Counted from the stretch's first letter, positions 26,198 to 35,327 are shown. The stretch is DNA of 64,000 nt from WHSW01 sp963828755 (GCA_963828755.1 CAWHFY010000007.1:31024-95023), one strand, 5' to 3'. A program made the numbers and translations. The notes: generated by a model from the letters alone, not told the origin.

Positions 26198-27487
26198 TCA
26201 GAACACTATCGAGTGGTTCAGGCGCCGACCTCGGCCCAGATCGCGCCCGTCGCCGTCCTCGTGCTTGCCCTCGTCGCGGTCGGTGGCGCCGACCATGATC
26301 GTGATCTTGCCCGTGTGGCGGTTCTCGTGGAGCATCTGGTGGGCCTCGGGGACGCCGTCGAAGTCCATCGCCGCCGACAGCACCGGGCGAACCTTCCCCT
26401 CGGCCATCAGCTGGTTGGCCCGCATGCACTCGTACGCGTTGGCGAAGTGCGAGCCGATGATCTCCTTCTGCTTCATCCACAGGTAGCGGACGTCGAAGTC
26501 GAGGTTGTAGCCGGAGGTGGCTCCGCAGATGACCACCTTGCCGAACGGCTTCACGGTGAACACCGAGGTCGGGAAGGTCGCCTGGCCGACGTGCTCGAAG
26601 ACGATGTCGGGCGCGTCGCCGAGGATCTCCTTGACCCGCTTCGCGAACCCGCGCGAGGCCTTGAACCGCTCCTTGTCCGCGGCCGGGTCGGCGGCCGGGT
26701 GGTTGGCGTCGGTGCGCATCATCTCGCCGAACTCGTTGCGGTTGACGTAGTCGACCGCGCCGAGCTGCTTGACCAGCTCGCCCTTCTCGTCCGAGGAGAC
26801 GACGCCGACCGCGTTCGCGCCCGCGGCCTTCGCGATCTGACAGGCGAAGACGCCGAGCCCGCCCGCGGCTCCCCAGATCAGGACGTTGTGGCCGGCCTGC
26901 AGCTTGCAGCGGTCCATGAGCATCCGGTAGGCGGTGAAGTACGTGAGCCCGTAGGCCGACGAGTCGACCCAGGAGAGGTTGCGCGGCTTCGGCAGCAGCT
27001 GCTGCGCCTGCACCTTGGTGAACTGGGCGAACGAGCCCCAGGTGGTCTCATAGCCCCAGATCCGCTGACTCGGCGCGGCCAGCGGGTCGAGGCCGTGGAC
27101 CTCGACGTCCTCGTAGGAGGCCTGGTTGCAGTGGATGACGACCTCGTCGCCGGGCTTCCACTTGGTGACGCCCTCGCCGACCTTCCAGACGATCCCGGAG
27201 GCATCGGAGCCGCCGATGTGGTGCCCGTACTCGGGGTGGTCGCCGTAGCCGAAGACCGAGACCGGCTTGCCGAGCGCCGCCCAGACGTTGTTGAAGTTGA
27301 CGCCGGCCGCCATCACCCGCACGATGACCTCGAACGCGCCCGGCTCCGGGACCTCGATCTGCTCGAGCTGGAAGGCGTCCTTGGGCTCGCCCTCGCGATC
27401 CTGGCGGATCACCCAGGCCGCCATCGTCTCGGGCAGCGTGCCCGGCTCGACCTCGAGTTTCGCGACTTCGGTTACGTCTACGGCCAC
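26198..27487 (-). CDS. ccr: Crotonyl-CoA carboxylase/reductase
   Basis: 429 aa. NADPH-dependent reductive carboxylation of crotonyl-CoA to ethylmalonyl-CoA, the signature step of the ethylmalonyl-CoA pathway. Seen: AAGVNFNNVWAALGKPVSVF, HHIGGSDASGIVWKVGEGV, PGDEVVIHCNQ, QRIWGYETTWGSFAQF, LIWGAAGGLGVFACQIAKAA (nucleotide loop) and KEIIGSHFAN. Asn in VNFNN, Glu in GYET and His in GSHFAN fall where the CO2-pocket residues of characterised enzymes lie. The GTG at 27487 follows GAGGGAG. The C-terminus after MVGATDRDEG may be out of frame: another frame ends GAIWAEVGA at about 26218. Confidence 0.94.
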   Translation of the reverse strand: MAVDVTEVAKLEVEPGTLPETMAAWVIRQDREGEPKDAFQLEQIEVPEPGAFEVIVRVMAAGVNFNNVWAALGKPVSVFGYGDHPEYGHHIGGSDASGIVWKVGEGVTKWKPGDEVVIHCNQASYEDVEVHGLDPLAAPSQRIWGYETTWGSFAQFTKVQAQQLLPKPRNLSWVDSSAYGLTYFTAYRMLMDRCKLQAGHNVLIWGAAGGLGVFACQIAKAAGANAVGVVSSDEKGELVKQLGAVDYVNRNEFGEMMRTDANHPAADPAADKERFKASRGFAKRVKEILGDAPDIVFEHVGQATFPTSVFTVKPFGKVVICGATSGYNLDFDVRYLWMKQKEIIGSHFANAYECMRANQLMAEGKVRPVLSAAMDFDGVPEAHQMLHENRHTGKITIMVGATDRDEGKHEDGDGRDLGRGRRLNHSIVF

Positions 27488-27545
27488 GGTTCTCCCTCTT
27501 GTTGGAGTCGTTTCGGTACGAAGAGCGCGCGGATCGTAGCGACGG

Positions 27546-28729
27546 GTGGGCAGAATGGGGCACGTGGAGGCCTTCGAGCTCACCGACGGCGGGCAGAGCG
27601 CCGACGAGGTCGCCGAGCGGGTGGCCGCCTTCCTGCGCCCCGCGAAGCGCTCGCTCGAGCTCGCCCTCTACGACATCCGCCTGCCCGGCGAGGTGGGCGA
27701 CCGGGTCGCGGACGAGCTGCGAGCCGCCGCCGCGCGCGGGGTTCGGATCCGCCTCGTCTACAACGTCGACACCGCGCGCCCGCCGGCGATCCACCCGCCG
27801 CCGGCGACCCGGCCGGAGCTCTTGCGCGAGCTGCCGATCGAGGATCGCGCCGTCCCGGGCGTCCCCGACCTGATGCACCACAAGTACGTGGTCCGCGACG
27901 GCGAGGCCGTGCTCAGCGGCTCGACCAACTGGACCACCGATTCGTGGACGCGCCAGGAGAACGTGATCGTCACGGTCGAGTCCGCGGCCCTCGCGGCGGC
28001 CTTCGCCGCCAACTTCGAGGAGCTGTGGGAGCGCCGCGACGTCGAGCGCTCGGGGCGGATTGAGCCGGCGTCGGTGGACCTCGGGCGGCGGCTGCACCGC
28101 GCGAGCCTGGTTCACGCCCGGCCACGGGACCGACCTCTCGCAGGCGATCGCGCGCGCGATCGCCGGCGCCCGGCGCCGGGTGCGGATCGCCTCGCCGGTG
28201 ATCACGTCGGCGCCGGTGCTCGCGACGCTCGCCGAGCTCGGCGTCCGCGGCGGCGTCGACATCGCGGGCGTGATCGACGAGCCGCAGACCGACGCCGTCT
28301 ACGGCCAGTGGGCGACCAACGGCGTCTCGGCCTGGAAGATCCCGCTCCTCGCCAAGGCGCTCTCGCTGACTCCCGTTCTCGGGCAAGAACTCGACCCCGT
28401 GGGGGCCGGCCACGGTCCACGACTTCATGCACGCCAAGGTCACGGTCGCCGACGACACCGTGTTCGTCGGCTCGTTCAACCTCTCCCGCTCGGGCGAGCG
28501 CAACGCCGAGAACGTGCTCGAGCTGCACGACCCGGAGCTGGCCGAGCAGATGGCGGCGTTCGTCGACGCGGTCCGGGGCCGCTATCCGCGGACGTCGGTT
28601 CCCGAGCAGGCGATGTCGACGATCTCGGAGGTCTCGTCGGCGAGCGTCGGGATCTCGAAGTCGGCGGCCGAGATCCGCCCGGGCTCGAGCAGCTCCGCGC
28701 GGACCCAGTCGAGCAGCCCCGACCAGTAG
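27546..28729 (+). CDS. Phospholipase D-like protein with two HKD motifs (frame breaks)
   Basis: About 375 aa; the 3' end is uncertain. Both catalytic HKD motifs are visible: HHKYVVRDGEAVLSGSTNW near residue 115, and, after two +1 breaks (near 28110 and 28395), HAKVTVADDTVFVGSFNLSR near residue 295. Two HKD half-sites make one active site in phospholipase D, cardiolipin synthase and some nucleases. No transmembrane segment is seen. The frame runs on to 28729, overlapping the convergent LOG gene by about 150 bp, so the true stop is probably earlier and hidden by another indel. Divergent from ccr, with 58 bp between them. Confidence 0.8.
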
Positions 28730-29286
28730 TCCCGCCCGACGAGGACGACCGGGTGGTCGACCGCTTCGCCGGTCTGAATCAGCGTCATCACCTCGAACAG
28801 CTCGTCGAGGGTCCCGTAGCCGCCCGGCAACGCGACGATCGAGCGCGAGTAGCGCACGAACATCAGCTTGCGGGTGAAGAAGTACTCGAAGGTGAGCCCG
28901 ATGTCGCAGTAGGGGTTCATCGCCTGCTCGTGCGGCAGCAGGATGTTGAGCCCGACCGAGGTCGCGCCGGCGTCGCCCGCGCCGCGGTTGGCGGCCTCCA
29001 TCAGCCCAGGGCCGCCGCCGGTGATCACCGTGAACCCGGCCTCGCCGATCGCCCGGCCGATCTCGCGGGCGCGCTCGTACAGCGGGTCCTCCTCGTGGGT
29101 GCGCGCCGAGCCGAACACGCAGACCGCGGGGCCGATCTCGCCGAGCACCTCGAACCCTCGCCGCAGCTCCGCCTCGATCAGCTCCAGGCGCTCCGGGTCG
29201 GTCCTGGTGGAGGCGACCGCGGGGTGCTCGGCGCAGATGATCTCCTCGCCCAGGGTGGGGGGCGAGATCGGGGCTGAATCGCTCAT
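28582..29286 (-). CDS. LOG family protein (TIGR00730-type Rossmann fold)
   Basis: 234 aa from ATG 29286 (MSDSAPISPPT). LOG proteins hydrolyse nucleoside monophosphates (cytokinin riboside monophosphate, AMP) to base and ribose 5-phosphate. Seen: VCVFGSARTHEEDPLYERAR, TVITGGGPGLMEAANRGAGD, the LOG signature PGGYGTLDELFEVMT and a YFFTRKLMFVRYS segment of the longer type-II branch. The nucleotide substrate is not known. It is convergent with, and overlaps the end of, the phospholipase-like gene. Confidence 0.9.
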   Translation of the reverse strand: MSDSAPISPPTLGEEIICAEHPAVASTRTDPERLELIEAELRRGFEVLGEIGPAVCVFGSARTHEEDPLYERAREIGRAIGEAGFTVITGGGPGLMEAANRGAGDAGATSVGLNILLPHEQAMNPYCDIGLTFEYFFTRKLMFVRYSRSIVALPGGYGTLDELFEVMTLIQTGEAVDHPVVLVGRDYWSGLLDWVRAELLEPGRISAADFEIPTLADETSEIVDIACSGTDVRG

Positions 29287-29335
29287 TGCAGTGTCAGGTT
29301 CGCGTCCGAGGGCCCGACTACCTTCGCAAGTTCCC

Positions 29336-30674
29336 ATGGAAGCGTCCGAACGACCACAGCTCGACCTCGATCAACCCGGCGACGGCCACGTCCGCGCGCT
29401 CGGCGACCGGCTCGTGATCGAGTCGCTGACCGTCGAGGACGCGGGCGCCGCGAGGGTCGTGCGCGAGCAGCAGGCCGACGGCCGCGCCGCGGCCGAGACG
29501 GTCGCGCGTGCGATCGAGATCGGTACCCGGGTGATCGACAGCGAGGGCACGGCGGCCAACGTGGATTACGTGCGCCGCGAGCTCGAGGCCGGCCTCGGAG
29601 AGCTCGACCGCAAGCTCGGCGGCACGCTCGAGGAGGGCTCCGAGGAGCTCGCCGAGCGGATCGCGAGCACCTTCGGCGCCGATCGCAGCGACTCCGTGCA
29701 GGAGCAGATCAAGGAGATCGTCGCGGTCGAGGCGCGGCGCGAGCGCGAACAGCTGATGCGGACGCTGAACGCGGAGGACGGCAGCAACCCGCTGGTCGGG
29801 ATGCAGGTCAGGATCGGGACCAAGCTGGTCGAGACCGAGGAGCGCCACCGCGCGGAGGTCGAGAAGCTGCGCGAGTCCCACACGAAGCAGTCGCGGGCGT
29901 TGCAGCTGCAGGTCTCCGAGCTCAAGGAGCACGTGGCCCGCCTGGTCGACCGCGACGACGCCGACGAGCGGCTCGCCGAGGCGGAGGCCGCGGGTACGCG
30001 CAAGGGGATCTCGTTCGAGGAGCGCGTTCACGACGCGATCGACTCGATCGCCGGCAGCCGCGGCGACGTCGCGAACCACACGGGGGGCGAGCAGGCCGAG
30101 GGCGGCGGGAAGAAGGGCGACGTGCTCGTCGAGCTCGGTGCCTGCGCCGGGGCCTCGCAGGGGCGGATCGTGTTCGAGTGCAAGGACAAGCAGCTCTCGA
30201 AGCCGAAGGCGTGGGCCGAGCTCAACGAGGCGATGACCGCGCGCGCGGCCTCGTTCGCGGTCCTGGTCGTGGCCGGCGACGAAAACGTCCCGGCGCGGAC
30301 CGAGACGCTGACCGAGTACGAGGGCAACAAGCTGATCGTCTCGGTCGACCGAGAGGAGCCGGCCGGCCTCGCGCTCGCGATCGCCTACCGCCTGGCAGCC
30401 GCGCGCGTGGCAATGGTCCGCGACCGCGACCTGCACGTCGACGCGATCGCCGTCCGTGACACTGCGGCCGAGGCGATCACCCTGCTGCGCCAGGCGCAGG
30501 CGATCCGCTCGACCCTGACCGGGATCAAGACCAGCTCCGACAAGGCACGCGCGGGCCTCGATGGCGATGACCGCCTCGCTGCAGGAGAAGCTCGAGCGGA
30601 TCGACGCCCTGGTCGCCGAGGAGGCGGCCGAGGCGGAGACCGAGCTCGACGACGGCCCCGCCGACCAGCCCTAG
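29336..30674 (+). CDS. Coiled-coil protein with PD-(D/E)XK nuclease-like domain
   Basis: About 445 aa. The first ~230 residues are a highly charged helical region with a central coiled coil (RHRAEVEKLRESHTKQSRAL and neighbours). Then FEERVHDAIDSIAG, GKKGDVLVEL and RIVFECKDKQLSK give an E...D...E-x-K layout typical of the PD-(D/E)XK fold. A further helical C-terminus follows (ASLQEKLERIDALVAEEA), reached after one extra base near 30562. No methylase or partner gene is adjacent, so this does not look like a restriction system. RmuC-like or condensin-like repair proteins share the coiled-coil plus nuclease plan. Its stop shares a CTAG with the next gene's stop. Confidence 0.7.
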
Positions 30675-31080
30675 GGCAGCAGCAGGTCGTTCTGGGAGCT
30701 CTTGCGGTCGGGGCCGACCGTGAGCTTCGACTCGCGACCGCCCTCGCCGTCGGAGACGGTGTAGTCGCCCTGCTTGAGCGTGACCTTGAGCGCCCCGGTG
30801 CCGTGCGGGACGATCTCGTTGCTGGACTGATCGGTCGGACCCTCGATCACGAGCCGCGCCGGGTCCGGGGTCTGATTGGAGATGGTGATCGTGGCGACCC
30901 CGGCGCCGGCCTCGGCCGGGCGACCCGGACGCTGTCGCCGGCGATCAGGGCGCTGAGCTGGATCGGCGCTGCCGGGCGCGGATCGTTCTTGAAGTCTTCC
31001 GCACCGCAGGCGGCGATGCCCAGCGCGGCGAGCACCGCCAGCGGCACGATCAGCCTCCTCTGAGCGCCCATCGAGCGCAA
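30671..31080 (-). CDS. Small lipoprotein of unknown function (frame break)
   Basis: About 136 aa when corrected. The signal peptide IVPLAVLAALGIAACG has a lipobox (L-G-I-A-A-C), so the product is anchored outside the membrane. After a disordered stretch and a one-base deletion near 30920, a small beta domain follows: ATITISNQTPDPARLVIEGP, GALKVTLKQGDYTVSDG, SKLTVGPDRKSSQNDLLLP, similar in layout to cupredoxin-like or Ig-like lipoproteins. No copper ligands stand out. Its ATG lies 48 bp downstream of a triple repeat on the same strand. Confidence 0.75.
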
Positions 31081-31127
31081 CCCTAGCCGAAGCGGCGGAG
31101 CCCGGTGCCGGTCCGGGAGCGATCAGA

Positions 31128-31289
31128 ATCAGGCGCCTCAACGGCGGCGCGGCTCGGCTTCGCCCTCCGGGCTCCGCCTCAATCAGGCGCCTCAACGGCG
31201 GCGCGGCTCGGCTTCGCCCTCCGGGCTCCGCCTCAATCAGGCGCCTCAACGGCGGCGCGGCTCGGCTTCGCCCTCCGGGCTCCGCCTCA
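31128..31289 (-). repeat. Dispersed repeat family, locus A: three identical 54-bp tandem copies
   Basis: Three exact head-to-tail 54-bp copies (31128-31181, 31182-31235, 31236-31289), read on the minus strand as TGAGGCGGAGC...GCGCCTGAT. The first TGA is the predicted ygfZ stop, and the array fills the gap to the lipoprotein gene. The core GCGAAGCCGAGCCGCG recurs at 48.1 kb and 57.0 kb. There are no spacers, so it is not CRISPR. Confidence 0.97.
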
Positions 31290-32235
31290 CCAGGGCAGCT
31301 CGACGACCTCGGCCTCGAGCCCGGTCCCGACCTCGACCTTGACGCCGGGCTCGGCCTCGCGCCGCAGGATCGCGAGCGCGATCGGCCCGCGGGCGGGGGA
31401 GAGGACCGCGGTGCCGATCGTCCCGAGCTCGCGCTCGCCGAGCCGGACCGCGTCGCCGGGGGTCGCCGGGCCGGAGAGCTGCAGCCCGCGCAGGTGGCGG
31501 TTCGGCTTGCCCTTGTAGTGCAGCCGCGCGACCGTCTCCTGGCCGATGTAGCAGCCCTTGCTCGAAGCTCACCGCGCGCTCGTTGATCCCGGCCTCCTGG
31601 GGGATGGTCGCGGTCGTCATCTCGCGCCCGAACCGCGGTCGCCCCGACTCGACCCGGACGATCTCGGCGGCCAGCTCGTCGACCGGTTCGACGCCCTGGG
31701 CGACGAGCGCGGTTACCAGCGTCTGGGCCTCGTCGCGCCCAACCGTGAAGTCGATGCCGAGATCGGTTGCGATGGCCCGCGCGCTGATTTCGCCCACCGC
31801 CTGCTCGCGGTGGGCGTGCTCGGGCGCCAGCGGGCCGCCGAGGGCAAGGTGAGCCGCGGCGGGCCCGATCACCGAGACGACCGTGAGCTCGTCAGAGCGG
31901 TCGATCACCTCGACCTCGCGGCCGATCTTGTACATCGTCAGGTGGCGCAGGACGGCCGGCGCCGCGACCGCCTCGGTCCCGATCCCGAAGGCGTCGTCGA
32001 GCCGCAAGACGCGCATGTCGCCCTGCATGTGGCCCTTGCGGTCGAGCAGCGCGCTGTAGCAGCCCTCGCCCGGTTGGAGGCGCTCGACGTCGTTGGTGAG
32101 CTGGCCCTGGAGGTACTCGCCGGCCTCGCTTCCCGCGACCTCGATCACCGCGCGGTCGCCGCGCACGACCACTCCGGCGCTCTCGCGCAGGACGCGGTAC
32201 TGGGCGTCGAGGTCGAGCTGCGGGGTGGTCGGCAC
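31287..32235 (-). CDS. ygfZ: YgfZ/GcvT-family folate-binding protein (frame break)
   Basis: About 315 aa. YgfZ proteins use tetrahydrofolate and help assemble or repair iron-sulfur clusters. Seen: VIEVAGSEAGEYLQGQLTND, GCYSALLDRKGHMQGDMRVL, TIPQEAGINERAVSFE, then, after one extra base near 31562, the diagnostic KGCYIGQET with the conserved cysteine. The corrected C-terminus ends VGTGLEAEVVELPW with TGA at 31287-31289. The GTG at 32235 (MPTTPQLDLDAQ) is preferred to an upstream ATG. It is divergent from the metal operon, 31 bp from a palindromic site. Confidence 0.88.
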
Positions 32236-32265
32236 GAGACGATTCTGACAGGCCTTTGCCAATCA

Positions 32266-32285
32266 GATTTTGATCTGTCAAAATC
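32266..32285. promoter_or_regulatory. Perfect 20-bp palindrome, candidate metalloregulator operator
   Basis: Perfect 8-bp arms GATTTTGA and TCAAAATC around TCTG, AT-rich in a very GC-rich genome. It sits between the divergent ygfZ and multicopper oxidase starts, six bases before the GTG at 32292. DtxR/MntR-family proteins bind palindromes of about this size, and one is encoded in the operon that follows. Confidence 0.75.
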
Positions 32286-32291
32286 TCGACC

Positions 32292-33418
32292 GTGAACGGA
32301 CCAAAAACATCTGGCGACCAGTCGTCGGCCGAGTCGCGCGGCAAGATCAGCCGCCGCCGATTGCTCGCCGGCGGCGTCGTCGCGGCGCCGACCCTGGCGC
32401 TCCTTCACGAGACCGTTCCGCACCAGGGCCTTCACGATGCGCTGAGCGGCAACGGGGCCGAGGCCGAAGCGGCGGCGATGAGCGGCCATCCGTTGCACTC
32501 GACCGACGCCGGCCACGCGACCGGCGGCCATGCCGCGTTCGCGGCGGGCCGCGAGGTCGACCACGCGGCCAACGGCTTCGACCCGACGGAGGTCCTGCGC
32601 GACTTCGACCTCGGCCGCACGACGCGGCTCGCGAGCGGCCGGGTGCTGCGCGAGTGGGATCTGGTCGCCTCCGACAAGGAGATCGAGGTCGCCCCCGGGG
32701 TCAAGTACCCGGCTTGGACCTACAACGGCCGGGTGCCCGGCCCGACCCTTCGCTGTCGCGAGGGCGAGCTGCTGCGGATCCACTTCATCAACGGCTCCGA
32801 GCACCCGCACACGATCCACTTCCACGGCGTGCACCCGGCGTTCATGGACGGGATGCCGGGCATCGGCGAGGCCCGCGGCGGCGGCGCGATCGGCCCCGGC
32901 GAGCGCTTCACCTTCGAGTTCGAGGCGGCGCCCTTCGGCCTTCATCTCTACCACTGCCACGTCTCGCCGCTCGCGGCGCACATCGCCCGCGGCCTCTACG
33001 GCGCCTTCATCGTCGACCCGCCCAACGGGCGCGCGGACGCCGACGAGCTGGTCATGGTCATGAACGGCTTCGACACCAACTTCGACGGCGCCAACGAGGT
33101 CTATGCGGTCAACACGGTCGCCTTTCACCACGTCGCCGAGCCGATCCCGTCCGCCGCGGCGAGTTGGTCCGGATCTACCTGGTCAACGTGCTCGAGTACG
33201 ACCAGCTCAACTCGTTTCACCTGCACGCCAACTTCTTCCACTACTACCCGACCGGCACGTCGCTCGAGCCGACCGAGTTCACCGACACCGTGATCCAGGG
33301 CCAGGGCCAGCGCGGGATCTGCGAGGTCCGCTTCCCCCACCCAGGTGACTACATGTTCCACGCCCACGTCAGCGAGTTCGCCGAGCTCGGCTGGACCGGC
33401 TTCTTCGAGGTCTCCTGA
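32292..33418 (+). CDS. Tat-exported multicopper oxidase, two-domain type
   Basis: About 375 aa when corrected. A Tat signal (SRRRLLAGGVVAAPTLALLH) marks it as exported and folded before transport. Copper ligands are visible as HTIHFHGVHP, GLHLYHCHVSPL, SFHLHANFFHYYPTG and YMFHAHVSEFAELG. This is a full multicopper-oxidase set in a compact, nitrite-reductase-like two-cupredoxin layout, though not proof of that activity. A missing G near 33160 breaks the frame at EPIP-VRRGELVRIYLVN. No ribosome site is obvious between the palindrome and the GTG, so the mRNA may be leaderless. The stop overlaps the ZIP start. Oxidation of Mn(II) or Fe(II) is an inference from the operon. Confidence 0.87.
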
Positions 33419-34623
33419 TGGAGGCCCGGGCCGGCGAGGCACCGCGGCTCGGCGGCCGGGTCCCCGCCTGGGCCCTCGGCCTCGCGCCCCTCTTGGTGAT
33501 CGCGGCCGCGATCGCGATCTTCGCGGCGCTCGGCGGACCGGGGCTCGGCGAGCGCACCGGCCCGCCGGTCGAGGAGCTGGCGATCGAGCGCACGGTCCTG
33601 CGCCCGGGCGAGATCGAGCTCACCGTCCGCAACGACGGCCCTGACCCGGTCGAGGTCGCACAGATCGCGGTCAACGACGGATACGCGCCGTTCACCGCGA
33701 GCGACGGGCGCACCGTCGGGCGTCTCGATTCGACGACGCTGACAATCGCCTATCCCTGGATCGAGGGCGAGGCGTATCGGGTCTCGCTGCTGACGTCGAC
33801 CGGCGCGACGATCGAGCACGAGATCGGCGCCGCCGCCGAGACGCCGAACGCCGACGCCGGCTTCTTCGGCCTGATGGCGCTGCTCGGCATCTACGTCGGC
33901 GTGATCCCGGTGTCGCTCGGGCTCCTGTGGCTGCCGTTCATCCGCCGGATCGACGTCGGCTGGCTGCGGATTCTGATCGCCTTCACGATCGGCCTGCTCG
34001 CCTTCCTCGCCGTCGACGCGGCGCTCGAAGGGCTCGAGATCGCCGCCGACGCGCCGTCGGCGTTCGGGGGCACGGAGCTCGTCTTCCTCGGCGCCCTCGT
34101 CGCCTTCCTGGCGCTCTCGGGGATCGACGCGTGGTTGCGCGGGCGCCGCAGCCGCGCCGCTGCGGCCGGCGCTGGCGGCGGCTACCTGGCACTGATGGTC
34201 GCGATCGGGATCGGGCTTCACAACCTCGGCGAGGGTCTCGCGATCGGCTCCGCGTACGCCTCCGGAGCGCTTGCGCTCGGCGCTTTCCTGGTCGTCGGCT
34301 TCGCGATCCACAACACCACCGAGGGCCTCGCGATCGTTGCGCCACTCAAGACCGAGCGCCCGAGTCTCGCGCGCCTGGCGACCCTCGGGCTGATCGCCGG
34401 AGCGCCGGCGATCGTCGGCGCCTGGGTCGGCGCGGCCGCCTTCAACCCGAGCCTCGCCGCGCTTCTGTTCGGCGTCGGCGTCGGCGCGATCGCCCAGGTG
34501 ATCTGCCAGCTCGTCCCCGCGGTTCGCGACAGCGCCGGCCGCGTCCTGCACGGCGGCGCGGTCGCCGGGATGCTCGCCGGCGTCGTCGTCCTCTATCTGA
34601 CCGGCCTGCTGGTGAGCGTCTGA
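33418..34623 (+). CDS. ZIP-family metal transporter with an N-terminal extracytoplasmic domain
   Basis: 401 aa. One N-terminal transmembrane helix (LGLAPLLVIAAAIAIFAALG), then about 90 residues of a beta-sandwich-like domain (LRPGEIELTVRNDGPDPVEV), then about eight helices. The ZIP signature helices are clear: GIGLHNLGEGLAIGSAY and FAIHNTTEGLAIVAPL, each with the H-N/E metal-site pattern. ZIP proteins move Zn, Fe or Mn into the cytoplasm. The extra domain is unusual for a ZIP. Its ATG overlaps the stop of the multicopper oxidase and its stop overlaps the regulator start, so three genes are translationally coupled. Confidence 0.9.
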   Translation: MEARAGEAPRLGGRVPAWALGLAPLLVIAAAIAIFAALGGPGLGERTGPPVEELAIERTVLRPGEIELTVRNDGPDPVEVAQIAVNDGYAPFTASDGRTVGRLDSTTLTIAYPWIEGEAYRVSLLTSTGATIEHEIGAAAETPNADAGFFGLMALLGIYVGVIPVSLGLLWLPFIRRIDVGWLRILIAFTIGLLAFLAVDAALEGLEIAADAPSAFGGTELVFLGALVAFLALSGIDAWLRGRRSRAAAAGAGGGYLALMVAIGIGLHNLGEGLAIGSAYASGALALGAFLVVGFAIHNTTEGLAIVAPLKTERPSLARLATLGLIAGAPAIVGAWVGAAAFNPSLAALLFGVGVGAIAQVICQLVPAVRDSAGRVLHGGAVAGMLAGVVVLYLTGLLVSV

Positions 34624-35327
34624 TGAGCGGCGCTGCGCACACTCGACGCGCTCGCGACGCTGCGAATACCGAGGCGGTCGAGGACTACGCGAAGACGATC
34701 TACGCGCTCGCGCACCGGGCCGAAGGCCCGGTCGGGACCTCGGCGCTTGCCGAGCGACTCGGCGTCTCGCCGGGGACGGTGACCGCGATGCTGAAGCGGA
34801 TGACCGAGCTCGGCCTGGTCGAGCACGAGCCGTACCACGGGGTCGAGCTCACCCAGGCCGGGGACCGGGTCGCGCTCGAAGTGATCCGCCACCACCGGCT
34901 GATCGAGGCCTATCTGGCCGAGGCACTGGGGATGCCCTGGGACCGTGTCCACGACGAAGCCGAGGTGCTCGAGCACTACATCTCGGAGGAGCTCGAAGAG
35001 CGGATGGCGGCAGCGCTCGGGGACCCCAGCCGCGATCCGCACGGAGACCCGATCCCCGACCGCGAGCTCGAGCTCGAGCTCGAGGAGGGGATCCCGCTCA
35101 CGGACCTCGAGCCAGGCCGCGCCGGGATCTTCAGCCGCGTTTCGGACTCCGACTCGGAGATGCTGCGCTACCTCGACGACCGCGGGATCCGGCCGGGCTG
35201 CGAACTGCGCCTCAGCGCCCGCGACCCGTTCGAGGGGCCGCTGTACGTCGAGGTGGACGGGATCGAGCACGTGCTCGGGCACCGGCTCGCAGCCGCGATG
35301 AGGGTGACCGTCAGGGAGCGACCGTGA
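34623..35327 (+). CDS. mntR: DtxR/MntR-family metalloregulator
   Basis: 234 aa. N-terminal winged HTH (SALAERLGVSPGTVTAMLKR), a dimerisation/metal domain (IRHHRLIEAYLAEALG, VHDEAEVLEHYISEEL) and a C-terminal SH3-like domain (GIFSRVSDSDSEMLRYL to the end). Where iron-sensing DtxR has its key cysteine, this protein has Glu (DEAEVLEH), as in manganese-sensing MntR; H-x-x-x-x-x-x-E and E-H ligands are kept. The N-terminal Asp of MntR is present (EDYAK) but its partner Glu is Lys. Mn(II) is therefore the likeliest corepressor, by inference. It shares stop/start overlaps with both neighbours and could bind the 32266 palindrome. Confidence 0.88.
   Translation: MSGAAHTRRARDAANTEAVEDYAKTIYALAHRAEGPVGTSALAERLGVSPGTVTAMLKRMTELGLVEHEPYHGVELTQAGDRVALEVIRHHRLIEAYLAEALGMPWDRVHDEAEVLEHYISEELEERMAAALGDPSRDPHGDPIPDRELELELEEGIPLTDLEPGRAGIFSRVSDSDSEMLRYLDDRGIRPGCELRLSARDPFEGPLYVEVDGIEHVLGHRLAAAMRVTVRERP

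Noticed and set aside
29336..30674. Restriction-modification nuclease
   Set aside because: No methyltransferase or specificity subunit is adjacent and the coiled-coil plan is unlike restriction enzymes.
31128..31289. CRISPR-like array
   Set aside because: The three 54-bp units are directly adjacent, with no spacers and no cas genes nearby.
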